Shown piece by piece: positions 9,611 to 17,384 of a stretch of 39,542 nucleotides of DNA (positions are counted from its first letter, which is position 1; each line of letters starts with the position of its first letter). The position numbers were made by a program, and so were the translations under genes. This stretch comes from a bacterium (lineage in GTDB: Bacteria > Bacteroidota > Bacteroidia > CAILMK01 > JACPUW01). The notes below the pieces were generated by a model, which saw only the letters and a program-made list of their open reading frames with translations, searched no databases and was not told where the DNA came from. The stretch is taken from assembly GCA_016124515.1 (NCBI GenBank), contig WGNN01000121.1:1-39542 (forward strand), written 5' to 3'.

Positions 9611-9764
9611 GATGATTTATACCAATCTATAGCTTCATAGCTGATTGAGCCTGAAATCTACAAAAACCCAAATTAATTCAGGTAGATTGTGAAAACGCCC
9701 CAACATTATCAGCAAAATTATATATTGCCGATGTAAATCAATAAAAATCAGGTTAACTATTGAA
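9611..9764. other. Intergenic region with small hairpins before the HEPN gene
   Basis: The region contains CAATC and AGCT arms around 9625-9650 (CCAATCTATAGCT then AGCTGATTG) and an AATCTAC/GTAGATT pair around 9655-9690. These could act as weak terminators after cdaA. The stretch TATACCAAT recurs near 28686. No coding signal is seen. The base composition becomes visibly A+T-rich here, marking the edge of the accessory segment. Confidence 0.3.
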
Positions 9765-11294
9765 ATGAAAAATAATCTTTATTCAAGATATATCGAAGAA
9801 CATATTCAGCTTACTTCACTACATCAATTTAATGAAGCTGACACCCTAGATATTATTATGAAATTAATCGATTATTCAAATAATCTAGGAGTCGTTTCTG
9901 GAACGTGGAAAGCAATCCAATTAAGCAAAACCATAAATCCTGAATTGCATTTCCCTAACGAGCGCTTCCTATTTCATTATTATTTGGGAGTTGCATGGGG
10001 AGATATTAGGCATAGTAACCGAGGAACAAAAAAGGATTGGTTTTGGGAATCAAAAGATGCAGAACAGGAAATAAAGCATGGAAGGTTAGCTCTGAAATTC
10101 TTTGACTCTTCAAAAGATTCATTAGAAAGGTTTTGCCAAATTCAAACCAATCTTGGTACAGCTTTGGATTGGATAGGTAGGTTTGCACAAGCTCATGAGC
10201 ATTGGCGTCTGGCTCTGTCCCAAAAGGATTTTGGAATGGCTATGGGTGCCAAAGGACATAGTTTTCTTCATCATGGAAATTATACAATAAGCGATCAGGG
10301 ACATGCAAATATTTTTAAAATCGCAGGCTATCAATTTATGAAGAAAGCCCTTGATTTGGATTTGTATTCAGAAGCAAGAACCAATTACACCATGACCGTC
10401 AAAAATCTGAAGTCTCAATATGGAGATGTAATAGAAGAAACCATATCGCTACTTCCTAACGAACGGATTCAGCTGAATGATGAAATCGAATATCGACGTT
10501 GGTGTGAGAAGAATATACTTTTCCTCCATCCAATTAATGAGTGTGGAGATAATCTTAATGCAGATTATGATCCACTTAGCTTACCGAATATGGTGTATAG
10601 TGATAAACTCAAGGGGTCATTTCATAGTTTTTACAATAACATTAAGCAGGAGTACACAAGTGCTCGATATCTTCTGCATGAAGGAATTTGTGCTGCTCAT
10701 AAACATTTCAGCGATCTGGGTGTGGCTAAATACGACTTAATTGACTGTAGTGTCTATGGGCTCAGTGTAGAGAAAACAAAAGTTGCTTATCGAATGGCCT
10801 ATTCTCTTTTTGACAAAGTGGCCTGCTTTTTAAATGCCTACATGAACCTGGGAATCGAAGAGCAAAAAGTGAACTTTAAGAAAATTTGGTATGCTAAAAA
10901 CGAGCAGGGTAAAATGGTACTACGGAATGAATTTCAAAATCTCCCAAACATGATGTTTCGAGCTTTGTTTTGGATTAGTAAGGATCTTCATTACAAAAAG
11001 GATGGGTTTTCGGATACCCTCTTGCCTGATTCAAAAGAATTGGCAGATATTAGAAACTGTTTAGAGCATAAATCCTTGAAGATATATGCACAGCCACCCT
11101 TTGAAAGATTGGAATTGCCATTTTATCGAGATGAGATATCCTTATCAGTCGAACTTGATGAGTTCCGACAAAAGGCTCTGAGAATTTTAAAAATGGCTAG
11201 AGAAGCTATTTTCTATCTTGTATACGGAATTCACATCCATGAAAAATCGAAAGGAAATCATCTTTCGGTGCCAATATTTATTGATATGAAGTAA
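9765..11294 (+). CDS. LA2681-family HEPN domain protein with TPR-like N-terminus
   Basis: The 509-residue protein has two parts. The N-terminal half is helical with TPR-like helices, for example TNLGTALDWIGRFAQAHEHW near 127-146. The C-terminal half has the pattern I associate with LA2681-like HEPN domains: AYSLFDKVACFLNAYMNLGI near 345-364, FRALFWISKDL, and the HEPN signature RNCLEH at 430-435, which fits the R-x4-6-H motif of metal-independent RNases. HEPN proteins often act as RNA-cleaving toxins in antiphage or toxin-antitoxin systems, but the target of this family is not established to my knowledge. No antitoxin or nucleotidyltransferase gene is adjacent. Codon use is more A+T-rich than in tex or sdhA, judged by eye, which suggests acquisition by transfer. 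The start ATG at 9765 is the first in frame. The family assignment is from memory of its motif pattern. Confidence 0.72.
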   Translation: MKNNLYSRYIEEHIQLTSLHQFNEADTLDIIMKLIDYSNNLGVVSGTWKAIQLSKTINPELHFPNERFLFHYYLGVAWGDIRHSNRGTKKDWFWESKDAEQEIKHGRLALKFFDSSKDSLERFCQIQTNLGTALDWIGRFAQAHEHWRLALSQKDFGMAMGAKGHSFLHHGNYTISDQGHANIFKIAGYQFMKKALDLDLYSEARTNYTMTVKNLKSQYGDVIEETISLLPNERIQLNDEIEYRRWCEKNILFLHPINECGDNLNADYDPLSLPNMVYSDKLKGSFHSFYNNIKQEYTSARYLLHEGICAAHKHFSDLGVAKYDLIDCSVYGLSVEKTKVAYRMAYSLFDKVACFLNAYMNLGIEEQKVNFKKIWYAKNEQGKMVLRNEFQNLPNMMFRALFWISKDLHYKKDGFSDTLLPDSKELADIRNCLEHKSLKIYAQPPFERLELPFYRDEISLSVELDEFRQKALRILKMAREAIFYLVYGIHIHEKSKGNHLSVPIFIDMK

Positions 11295-11474
11295 ATTAAT
11301 GGAAAGGAACGAAATCCACCTCCTTATAGTGCTGCAAAAAATGATACCTATGGTAAGCTCTTCTTGGATTGCAGAACTGGATTAGCGATTGTACTTCTCT
11401 TTCAACAATTTGGGGGCTAAAACAAAATAACATGTATAGAAAAAGTGGTTTACTTATACAAGTAGAAACAAAGT

Positions 11475-11540
11475 GCACAACAAATCACGTTTCTTGTACA
11501 GAGAATTAGGGTGTACACAAGAATTGGACAAATGTTGTGC
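11475..11540. repeat. Nested inverted-repeat (hairpin) element downstream of the HEPN gene
   Basis: The outer arms GCACAACA (11475-11482) and TGTTGTGC (11533-11540) are perfect complements. Inside them CTTGTACA (about 11492-11499) faces TGTACACAAG (about 11511-11520), a match with a two-base bulge. Together they can fold into one long imperfect hairpin. The region lies 180 nt after the HEPN stop and 19 nt before a broken small ORF. It could be a terminator, a mobile-element end or a recombination site. I found no canonical integron attC boxes in it. Confidence 0.45.
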
Positions 11541-11559
11541 GCGTTAAAATTTTAGAAAT

Positions 11560-11733
11560 ATGGAATCAAAAAGCCATCAACAGAAAGTAATTGAAAGTCT
11601 TGAAGAATACTTGACTTAGGTTCAAGCAAAAGGAATTAGGAAAAACCTAACACCAATTTTGACAATAAATAATGGACTTGCCAAAAAAAAAAACATCAGC
11701 CACTCTAAGCTATTATACTTGAGTATTGGCTGA
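11560..11733 (+). pseudogene. Possible broken small ORF with an internal TAG
   Basis: From the ATG at 11560 the frame reads MESKSHQQKVIESLEEYLT and then hits TAG at 11617-11619. The same frame continues as VQAKGIRKNLTPILTINNG and stays open to TGA at 11731-11733, for 57 codons in all. The coiled, charged start and the absence of other stops suggest a decayed or truncated gene rather than chance, but the evidence is thin. Its end runs into a terminator hairpin belonging to the opposite strand. No family is recognised. Confidence 0.25.
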
Positions 11734-11735
11734 TG
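11683..11735 (-). terminator. Rho-independent terminator after the lipoprotein gene
   Basis: Arms CATCAGCCA (11694-11702) and TGGCTGATG (11727-11735) form a 9-bp stem with a 24-nt loop. On the minus strand the stem is followed by a run of about ten T (A-run at about 11683-11693). It lies 91 nt past the stop of the minus-strand gene 11826-12677, which fits a terminator for that gene. Confidence 0.65.
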
Positions 11736-11825
11736 CCTTTTGTATGATTCAATGTATGGGTACCGAAAGAATATGCTAATGCATTAGCCGTCTTGTATGC
11801 TTTCGTTTCACACTTTGAGAATTAC

Positions 11826-12677
11826 CTACTTTGTTTTTTCCCAGGTTTCTGAGTATTCTCTTGTTGTTGAAGAAGTTATAGCTGTAGTATTAAAAGTAAT
11901 CGGAGTGGTAGGTGGCAACATGGGCGAATAACTTGTACTTGAGTTGCTCTCATCAATAGTATTTACAAAAGTCAACTCCTTGTTTGACAAGCGGGTAATA
12001 TAGCCACTGAAAACAGTACTTATAGGAAAATCCTTCTGTATATCTGTCAGGCTAATTCCATAGGGCAATGGATCGATGCTTGTGTTCTGTGGTGTAAATA
12101 CCACGGCAATTTTGTCATCGGTTTCTTTGCTCCAATTCCAATGGCCGGCAAAGTCAACACTAAACTGACTTTTGGTCATGGATTCTTCTGGAAGATCATT
12201 GCAATTCGTTTCGGACCAATTGGAACCCGACTTCTCAAGCTTGCAATTCTCTCCGGAAGTCACTGAGTACTCGATACTTAGCCCATAGGTAAAATCGTCG
12301 TTGATGGTAACCGAGCAGGCGGTTATTGCATAAGAACGGGTGCTTTTGCTTCCTGTATTAGACACATTTGATGAAGTATCAAACTTTGATGTTGATTCAG
12401 AAGTTGAATAGTTCAACACGCTCAAAGTACCGCCCGACAATGTCCTCTCATTTTTAGAATAATCGGATTTTTGAGAGTTGTCCGTGTTGACTTCATTAGT
12501 CGTCACGGTTTTGGTGGTGGTGTTTGTTTTGCTGGTAAACCCTGTCAATTGCCATGTTCCTACAAGCCTCGTATCTCGCGAATGGAAAGTAATAGCGGGG
12601 TCATCAGCTCCTTTTCTACATGATGTGTTTAACACAAGGGCCGCTAAGATAGCAACCAAAAATTTCATTTTTTTCAT
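11826..12677 (-). CDS. Hypothetical lipoprotein
   Basis: The 283-residue product begins MKKMKFLVAILAALVLNTSC, a lipoprotein signal with the lipidated Cys at residue 20 (lipobox NTSC, looser than the textbook form but common in Bacteroidota). Downstream, VGTWQLTGF near 39-47 resembles the start of lipocalin-like or copper-resistance-like domains found in small Bacteroidota lipoproteins. This is followed by a strongly Ser/Thr/Asn-rich stretch (about 48-115) and a beta-rich remainder with Cys residues near 118, 145 and 159. A second in-frame ATG (codon 4) is also possible. The protein is probably anchored in the outer or inner membrane facing the periplasm; its function is unknown. It stands alone, with a terminator after its stop, in the same A+T-rich stretch as the HEPN gene. 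Confidence 0.7.
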   Translation of the reverse strand: MKKMKFLVAILAALVLNTSCRKGADDPAITFHSRDTRLVGTWQLTGFTSKTNTTTKTVTTNEVNTDNSQKSDYSKNERTLSGGTLSVLNYSTSESTSKFDTSSNVSNTGSKSTRSYAITACSVTINDDFTYGLSIEYSVTSGENCKLEKSGSNWSETNCNDLPEESMTKSQFSVDFAGHWNWSKETDDKIAVVFTPQNTSIDPLPYGISLTDIQKDFPISTVFSGYITRLSNKELTFVNTIDESNSSTSYSPMLPPTTPITFNTTAITSSTTREYSETWEKTK

Positions 12678-12957
12678 TCTAATAATTTGTGCAAAGATTA
12701 AATCTAAAACCCTTATGAGATAAATTACAACCCAATTAATTTCCTAATCCCATTTTACCATGCTGATTATCAAAACAATAAACGAGCGGATATTGAATTA
12801 TAATTTAGTCGTCCACCTATAAAATTTACAGAGCACACTGTACGATTCTATACAGCCATTAAATAGTACTTTTCTTAATCTTCCTGCTATCATTTCTCCC
12901 TAATACACACCTACAATCACATATAGTTTTACGCAAATGCCCTGCTTTTGATGAAGG
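12678..12957. other. Non-coding stretch upstream of the lipoprotein gene
   Basis: The stretch is A+T-rich with no ORF of convincing length on either strand. It presumably holds the promoter of the minus-strand lipoprotein; a weak -7-like TTAATCTTTG lies just upstream of that start. Nothing else is recognised. Confidence 0.3.
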
Positions 12958-13083
12958 TTATTTTTGCTGCTTTTGGCTGTGAAGTGTGGCGATAGCCTTC
13001 ATGGCACATGCCATAGCTGCCTTAAAACGATCTGCTAAATATTCGAGGTTTCCACCGTATCCGAATTGTATGTCTGTCTCCTT
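12958..13083 (-). CDS. Possible short ORF (41 codons) after the DUF4293 gene
   Basis: On the minus strand, a frame bounded by stops reads KETDIQFGYGG, then NLEYLADRFKAAMACAM and KAIATLHSQKQQK before TAA at 12958-12960. The amphipathic-helix look and balanced codons suggest it may be, or once was, coding. There is no ATG near its beginning: the first in-frame ATG is at Met24. AAGGAG lies 6 nt before an ATA codon, but Bacteroidota rarely depend on such sites. It could be the remnant of a larger gene's 3' end, a very small protein, or chance. It starts 8 nt after the DUF4293 stop. Confidence 0.25.
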   Translation of the reverse strand, partial: KETDIQFGYGGNLEYLADRFKAAMACAMKAIATLHSQKQQK

Positions 13084-13115
13084 TTAAAGTCTTAGCGCAA
13101 CCTGTTAGCAGATCG
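13028..13115. repeat. 11-bp perfect inverted repeat spanning the DUF4293 stop
   Basis: CGATCTGCTAA at 13028-13038 and TTAGCAGATCG at 13105-13115 are exact reverse complements separated by 66 nt. One arm lies in the last codons of the DUF4293 gene and the other in the short ORF that follows. It may form a long-range hairpin at the mRNA 3' end. No T-run follows the stem on either strand. Confidence 0.5.
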
Positions 13116-13583
13116 CACTTTGGCTTCGTCGCTCATAATGGCTCGCGAGGCCAAAAAACACAACACCATACCAACAATTGGTAAAAAAGAAGCAATACCG
13201 TACTGCCCGCCTACTTCTTCGCCACCGGCTAGAGCCTGTACGGAAGGCATCGCTTTAGCTGCGTCAACGGCCAAAAACATGATGGAAACGAGCAAAACTG
13301 TGTGGAGCAAACTGGCGAGTCGGGCCATTTTGATTTGTAGCAAGCGGTTGTTGAACAAAAAGATGATGCCCAACGAAAAAGCAGCCGTAAGCCCCGCAAT
13401 CATGCCGATGTACAAATTCCCTTCGCTGTCAACCACAGCGCCTTCGGTCATCAATTTGGCTTGGGCAAAATCTACCACCAACTCAGTGCCCTGAAAATGA
13501 GCCGTGTATAGTGGAAATACAAAAATGAGAGCCGTGGCAATAGCCGATATAAGCAGATAAACCGATTGTATGCGCTGTATCAT
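13092..13583 (-). CDS. DUF4293 family membrane protein
   Basis: The 163-residue protein starts MIQRIQSVYLLISAIATALIFVFPLY, the typical opening of the Bacteroidota DUF4293 family, and has four predicted transmembrane helices (about 7-27, 59-77, 86-106 and 131-150). The segments between helices 1 and 2 and between 3 and 4 carry the polar loops (FQGTELVVDFAQ and ALAGGEEVGGQYG). It is an inner-membrane protein of unknown function. In other Bacteroidota the family is commonly found near the rho gene; rho is not in this window. The ATG at 13583 begins exactly where family members begin. The methyltransferase gene lies upstream with a 54-nt gap, so the two may share a transcript. Confidence 0.85.
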   Translation of the reverse strand: MIQRIQSVYLLISAIATALIFVFPLYTAHFQGTELVVDFAQAKLMTEGAVVDSEGNLYIGMIAGLTAAFSLGIIFLFNNRLLQIKMARLASLLHTVLLVSIMFLAVDAAKAMPSVQALAGGEEVGGQYGIASFLPIVGMVLCFLASRAIMSDEAKVRSANRLR

Positions 13584-13637
13584 AAATGATGTTATTGTGT
13601 GGGCAAAGAAACAAATTAGCGTTTAAAAATGCACGCT

Positions 13638-14225
13638 TCATTTTTTAATGAGACAGATGAAAATTTCGCTACCACTGCGCGGGGGAATGGAGTTGTAGCA
13701 TTCTTCAAAATAGCGCAGTTCAAATTCATCCTGAAAATACTCAACATATTCTTCTTGTGAGCCACCGTAGGGCGGTCCTTCATGCCCAAATTGCCGGTTG
13801 AAAAGCACACCGGCCAATTTGCCGTTCTTTCCTAGCAAGCTGCCCATTTTGCGCGCATAGTTGTGTCTGAACTTGGGGTCGAGTGCGCAAAAGAAGGTTT
13901 GCTCTATAATGAGGTCATAGCTTCCTGATAAATCAAAAAAATCGCCGTGCACCAAGTGCAGCTTCCCTTGATAGGTTGGGTAGAATTGTTGTTTCAATTG
14001 CTGTATGAGTACTCCGGAAATATCGACCAACGTGATATTGGTAAAGCCTTTGTGCAGCAAATACGCCGCTTCGTGGGCATTGCCACAGCCGGGTATCAAT
14101 ATCTTGATATTGGTGTCGCTCAGTTGGTCTATATAGGTTTTGAGCGGGGTAGAAATCTGCCCCACATCCCAACCGGTTTGTTGGTTCAGGTAGCGTTGGG
14201 TCCAGTATGCTTCGTTTAGTTCCAT
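13638..14225 (-). CDS. TPMT-like SAM-dependent methyltransferase
   Basis: The 195-residue protein is a class I methyltransferase of the thiopurine S-methyltransferase-like family. Visible motifs are YWTQRYLNQQTGWDVG near the N-terminus, the SAM-binding LIPGCGNA at 43-50, LVDIS with the acidic residue at 68, HGDFFD at 93-98, EQTFFCALDP at 108-117, and GHEGPPYGG at 147-155. In bacteria, members methylate small S-, Se-, Te- or halide-type acceptors, but many are uncharacterised, so the substrate is open. The length is near the family norm (190-230). The ATG lies directly behind a terminator hairpin that ends the sdh transcript, so this gene needs its own promoter or read-through. Confidence 0.85.
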   Translation of the reverse strand: MELNEAYWTQRYLNQQTGWDVGQISTPLKTYIDQLSDTNIKILIPGCGNAHEAAYLLHKGFTNITLVDISGVLIQQLKQQFYPTYQGKLHLVHGDFFDLSGSYDLIIEQTFFCALDPKFRHNYARKMGSLLGKNGKLAGVLFNRQFGHEGPPYGGSQEEYVEYFQDEFELRYFEECYNSIPPRSGSEIFICLIKK

Positions 14226-14227
14226 AC

Positions 14228-14254
14228 AAAAAAAGCCCCTGTTTGGGCAGAGGC
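14228..14254 (-). terminator. Rho-independent terminator ending the sdhCAB transcript
   Basis: On the minus strand GCCTCTG (14254-14248), a 6-nt loop and CAGGGGC (14241-14235) form a 7-bp stem with one G-U pair, followed by T7 (A-run 14228-14234). It lies immediately before the methyltransferase start codon, about 300 nt beyond the sdhB stop, so the tandem repeats are inside the sdh 3' UTR. Confidence 0.75.
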
Positions 14255-14282
14255 TCTATTTATTGTTTCGTGTTTCAATTTA

Positions 14283-14399
14283 TTATTGCTTTTTAACGAT
14301 GCAGTGCACCATCAACATGGCTTTCGCAGATTTGGCCGCAAGGAGTTTACCTTGGTAAATGACTGAGGACAAATCAAGAATAACGAAGTTATTAGCCAT
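14283..14399 (-). CDS. Small ORF (38 aa) in repeat copy 1
   Basis: ATG at 14399 reads MANNFVILDLSSVIYQG, then KLLAAKSAKA, then the copy-specific tail MLMVHCIVKKQ, ending at TAA 14283-14285. The first 27 residues match the ORF in copy 2 except for Gly17, which is Ser there. It is too short for function calls. The reading frame could be real, or could be an accident of a repeat conserved as DNA or RNA, since hairpins overlap the same bases. I do not recognise a family. Confidence 0.35.
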   Translation of the reverse strand: MANNFVILDLSSVIYQGKLLAAKSAKAMLMVHCIVKKQ

Positions 14400-14422
14400 T
14401 AATCGCAACTACCAGGTGTTGC
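14319..14422 (-). repeat. Tandem 104-nt repeat, copy 1
   Basis: This copy and the one at 14463-14566 match over 104 nt with about four substitutions, at a period of 144 nt. The unit holds three hairpins: TTTACC-TT-GGTAAA, AATAAC-GAA-GTTATT, and an end hairpin GCAAC...GGTGTTGC. The 40-nt spacer between copies contains TTCTTGAT and TAATGGCT, reverse complements of ATCAAGAA and AGCCATTA inside the unit. Confidence 0.9.
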
Positions 14423-14453
14423 AAGTTGGTCTTAGTTCTTGATGAGTAATGGC

Positions 14454-14543
14454 TTAGAACGAGGCTTTCGCAGATTTGGCCGCAAGGAGTTTACTTTGGT
14501 AAATGACTGAGGACAAATCAAGAATAACGAAGTTATTAGCCAT
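14454..14543 (-). CDS. Small ORF (29 aa) in repeat copy 2
   Basis: ATG at 14543, 12 nt after the sdhB stop, reads MANNFVILDLSSVIYQS then KLLAAKSAKASF and stops at TAA 14454-14456. It is the sister of the 38-residue ORF in copy 1; the two diverge where the repeat ends. Position after sdhB would allow translational coupling. Function unknown; coding status uncertain. Confidence 0.35.
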   Translation of the reverse strand: MANNFVILDLSSVIYQSKLLAAKSAKASF

Positions 14544-14566
14544 TAATCGCAACCACTAGGTGTTGC
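14463..14566 (-). repeat. Tandem 104-nt repeat, copy 2, overlapping the end of sdhB
   Basis: This is the second copy of the unit at 14319-14422. Its terminal hairpin (14549-14566) contains the sdhB stop codon and the last two to three codons of sdhB, so the repeat has either inserted into, or formed from, the 3' end of the gene. Confidence 0.9.
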
Positions 14567-15308
14567 TGGTGAAGCTTGCGGCAAGATACTCACGATTCAT
14601 CCGCGCAATATTCTCAAGCGAAATACCTTTCGGACATTCCACCTCGCAAGCGCCGGTATTGGTGCAGTTGCCAAAACCTTCCTTGTCCATCTGTTCTACC
14701 ATGTTCAGCACGCGTTGCTTGGCTTCTACTTTACCTTGCGGCAACAAGGCAAATTGAGAAACTTTAGCCGATACAAACAACATGGCCGATGAGTTTTTAC
14801 AAGTGGCTACACAGGCACCGCAGCCAATGCAGGTTGCGGCATCAAATGCTTTGTCAGCGTGTTCTTTATTAATGGGAATGGCGTTGGCATCTTGTGTATT
14901 TCCGCTGGTGTTTACCGATATGTAGCCACCCGCGTGTTGTATGCGGTCAAAGGCACTACGGTCAACCACCAAATCCTTTACCACAGGAAAAGCCTTGGCC
15001 CTGAAAGGTTCTATATATATGGTATCACCATCGTTGAATTTGCGCATGTGCAACTGACAAGTGGTTACCAAGCGGTCGGGTCCGTGGGCCTCGCCATTGA
15101 TAAACAGCGAACAAGTGCCGCAGATACCTTCTCTGCAATCGTGGTCAAAGGCCACAGGCTCCTCTCCTTTCTCAATGAGCTGTGTATTCAATACATCTAG
15201 CATTTCGAGAAACGACATATCGCCCGATACGCCGTCGATATCATAATCAACGAGCTTGCCTTTATCGTTTGCGTTTTTTTGTCTCCAGATTTTAAGTTTT
15301 AGTTTCAT
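14556..15308 (-). CDS. sdhB: Succinate dehydrogenase/fumarate reductase iron-sulfur subunit
   Basis: SdhB passes electrons from the flavoprotein to the membrane cytochrome in complex II. The 250-residue protein has all cluster ligands: Cys58, Cys63, Cys66 and Cys84 for [2Fe-2S]; Cys160, Cys163, Cys166 and Cys225 for [4Fe-4S]; Cys170, Cys215 and Cys221 for [3Fe-4S]. The assignment follows spacing in the E. coli protein. The order is plant-type ferredoxin domain, then alpha-helical ferredoxin domain. It is the last gene of the sdhC-A-B operon, 65 nt after sdhA. Its last codons and stop lie inside a 104-nt repeat, so the final residues (FTSNT) may not be ancestral. Confidence 0.97.
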   Translation of the reverse strand: MKLKLKIWRQKNANDKGKLVDYDIDGVSGDMSFLEMLDVLNTQLIEKGEEPVAFDHDCREGICGTCSLFINGEAHGPDRLVTTCQLHMRKFNDGDTIYIEPFRAKAFPVVKDLVVDRSAFDRIQHAGGYISVNTSGNTQDANAIPINKEHADKAFDAATCIGCGACVATCKNSSAMLFVSAKVSQFALLPQGKVEAKQRVLNMVEQMDKEGFGNCTNTGACEVECPKGISLENIARMNREYLAASFTSNT

Positions 15309-15373
15309 CCTTAAAATATTTAACGGTTAGGTATTCTTTTTACTTTTTTCAATTTTCACTGAGTGGTAGGAAA

Positions 15374-17374
15374 CTATTTGTAGCTTCTTTCTTTCACTTC
15401 AATGTTTTTGTACTCCAATGGTTCCTTGTGCATGATGGCTTCTCCGGGGTTTCCGGTGTATTCCCATGCGGCTACATACTGAAACTCAGGCCTTCTTAGA
15501 GCTTCGCCTTCAGCGGTTTGGTATTCTTCTCTAAAGTGTCCGCCGCACGACTCTTCGCGGTGCAGGGCGTCAATGGCAAACAATTCGCCAAGCTCCAGAA
15601 AATCGGCTACTCTGCCGGCCTTTGCCAACTCTTCGTTGTATTCGTTGGCGGCGCCGGGCACACGCACATCTTTCCAAAACTCTTCTCTTATGGCGCGTAT
15701 TTCTTCAATGGCTTGTTTCAGGCCTTCGGCATTTCTTGCCATGCCTACTTTGTCCCACATTACCTTGCCCAGGCGCTTGTGAAAGTAGTCAACGCTTTTG
15801 CTGCCTTTGTTATTCACAAAGCCATTTATTTGCTCCTTCACAGCATTTTCTGCGGCATCAAATTCAGGCAGGTTGGTGGGTATTTTTCCGGTTCGTATAT
15901 CAGCTGATAGGTAGTCGCCAATGGTGTATGGAAGCACAAAATAGCCATCGGCCAAGCCTTGCATAAGTGCTGATGCACCCAAGCGGTTGGCGCCGTGGTC
16001 TGAAAAATTGGCCTCACCAATGGCATACAAGCCGGGTATGGTAGTCATCAAATTATAGTCAACCCACACACCGCCCATGGTGTAGTGCACCGCGGGGTAA
16101 ATCATCATCGGGGTTTCGTATGGGTTTTGGTCCACAATTTTTTCGTACATCTGAAACAGGTTGCCGTATTTCGACTTCACTACTTCGGTTCCCAGTTTTT
16201 TCACCAGGTCTTTGTCGTTTTCGTCAAGGCCGTGTATGTGGGCTTGCTCTTTGCCGTAGCGCTGTATGGCCGAAGCAAAGTCAAGATAAACCGCCTCGCC
16301 GGTGGCATTTACGCCATAGCCTGCATCGCAACGCTCTTTGGCCGCTCTTGAAGCCACATCGCGGGGCACCAGGTTGCCAAAAGCAGGATACCTTCTTTCC
16401 AAGTAGTAATCGCGATCTTCCTCAGCTATTTGCGTTGGTTTCAGGCGTCCTTCGCGAATGGCTTTCACATCTTCCATTTTCTTGGGCACCCATATACGTC
16501 CATCGTTTCTCAGCGACTCAGACATGAGCGTGAGCTTACTTTGGTGATCGCCAGAAACGGGAATACAGGTGGGGTGTATTTGCGTAAAGCAGGGGTTGGC
16601 AAAGAAAGCACCTTTTTTATGCACTTTCCAGGCGGCAGAAACATTGCTTCCCATGGCGTTGGTTGACAAGTAAAATACATTGCCATAGCCACCTGAGGCT
16701 ATTACCACGGCGTGTGCCGAATGTCGTTCTATCTCGCCGGTTACCAGATTTCTTGCTATTATTCCACGGGCCTTTCCATCTACTATTACCAGTTCCATCA
16801 TTTCGTGGCGGTTGTACATGGCTATTTTTCCGCGGGCTATTTGTCGGTTCATGGCCGAATAACAACCCAACAAAAGCTGTTGTCCGGTTTGGCCTTTGGC
16901 ATAAAAAGTACGCGAAACCAACACACCACCAAATGAGCGGTTGTCGAGTAGTCCGCCATAATCGCGGGCAAAAGGAACACCCTGTGCCACACATTGGTCT
17001 ATAATATTGGCCGATACTTCAGCCAGTCGATATACATTTTCTTCGCGCGAGCGGTAGTCGCCACCCTTTACCGTATCATAAAAAAGGCGGTAGGTAGAGT
17101 CACCATCGCCTTGGTAATTTTTGGCGGCATTGATACCACCCTGTGCAGCTATTGAGTGCGCACGGCGGGGTGAATCCTGGTAGCAAAATGCTTTAACATT
17201 ATAACCCAACTCGGCAAGTGTGGCGGCGGCAGAACCACCGGCAAGTCCGGTTCCTACCACTATTACGTCTATTAGTCGTTTGTTGGCCGGGTTTACCAGG
17301 TTTATTTTATTCTTATGATTGGTCCATTTATCTGCCAATGGCCCTTCTGGTACTCTTGAATTTAAAACGGTCAT
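15374..17374 (-). CDS. sdhA: Succinate dehydrogenase/fumarate reductase flavoprotein subunit
   Basis: SdhA oxidises succinate to fumarate using FAD at the cytoplasmic face of complex II. The 666-residue protein has the FAD dinucleotide-binding loop [19 protein letters not shown] at 39-57 and [16 protein letters not shown] at 71-86, where His73 is the expected covalent FAD attachment site. Further motifs are the substrate-site HPTC in [25 protein letters not shown] and NRLGASALM. Length and order fit the long Bacteroidota/Epsilonproteobacteria-like type that pairs with a single b558 cytochrome. It lies 10 nt after sdhC and 65 nt before sdhB. The start ATG at 17374 is the first in frame. Confidence 0.98.
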   Translation of the reverse strand: MTVLNSRVPEGPLADKWTNHKNKINLVNPANKRLIDVIVVGTGLAGGSAAATLAELGYNVKAFCYQDSPRRAHSIAAQGGINAAKNYQGDGDSTYRLFYDTVKGGDYRSREENVYRLAEVSANIIDQCVAQGVPFARDYGGLLDNRSFGGVLVSRTFYAKGQTGQQLLLGCYSAMNRQIARGKIAMYNRHEMMELVIVDGKARGIIARNLVTGEIERHSAHAVVIASGGYGNVFYLSTNAMGSNVSAAWKVHKKGAFFANPCFTQIHPTCIPVSGDHQSKLTLMSESLRNDGRIWVPKKMEDVKAIREGRLKPTQIAEEDRDYYLERRYPAFGNLVPRDVASRAAKERCDAGYGVNATGEAVYLDFASAIQRYGKEQAHIHGLDENDKDLVKKLGTEVVKSKYGNLFQMYEKIVDQNPYETPMMIYPAVHYTMGGVWVDYNLMTTIPGLYAIGEANFSDHGANRLGASALMQGLADGYFVLPYTIGDYLSADIRTGKIPTNLPEFDAAENAVKEQINGFVNNKGSKSVDYFHKRLGKVMWDKVGMARNAEGLKQAIEEIRAIREEFWKDVRVPGAANEYNEELAKAGRVADFLELGELFAIDALHREESCGGHFREEYQTAEGEALRRPEFQYVAAWEYTGNPGEAIMHKEPLEYKNIEVKERSYK

Positions 17375-17384
17375 TTTCTTTAAA

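Noticed and set aside
11460-11560. Integron attC site after the HEPN gene
   Set aside because: The palindrome is attC-like in shape, but the R'-type GTTRRRY and R''-type RYYYAAC core sequences are not present at the ends.
14319-14566. CRISPR array
   Set aside because: There are only two copies, the unit is 104 nt long with internal hairpins and small ORFs, and no cas gene is in the window.
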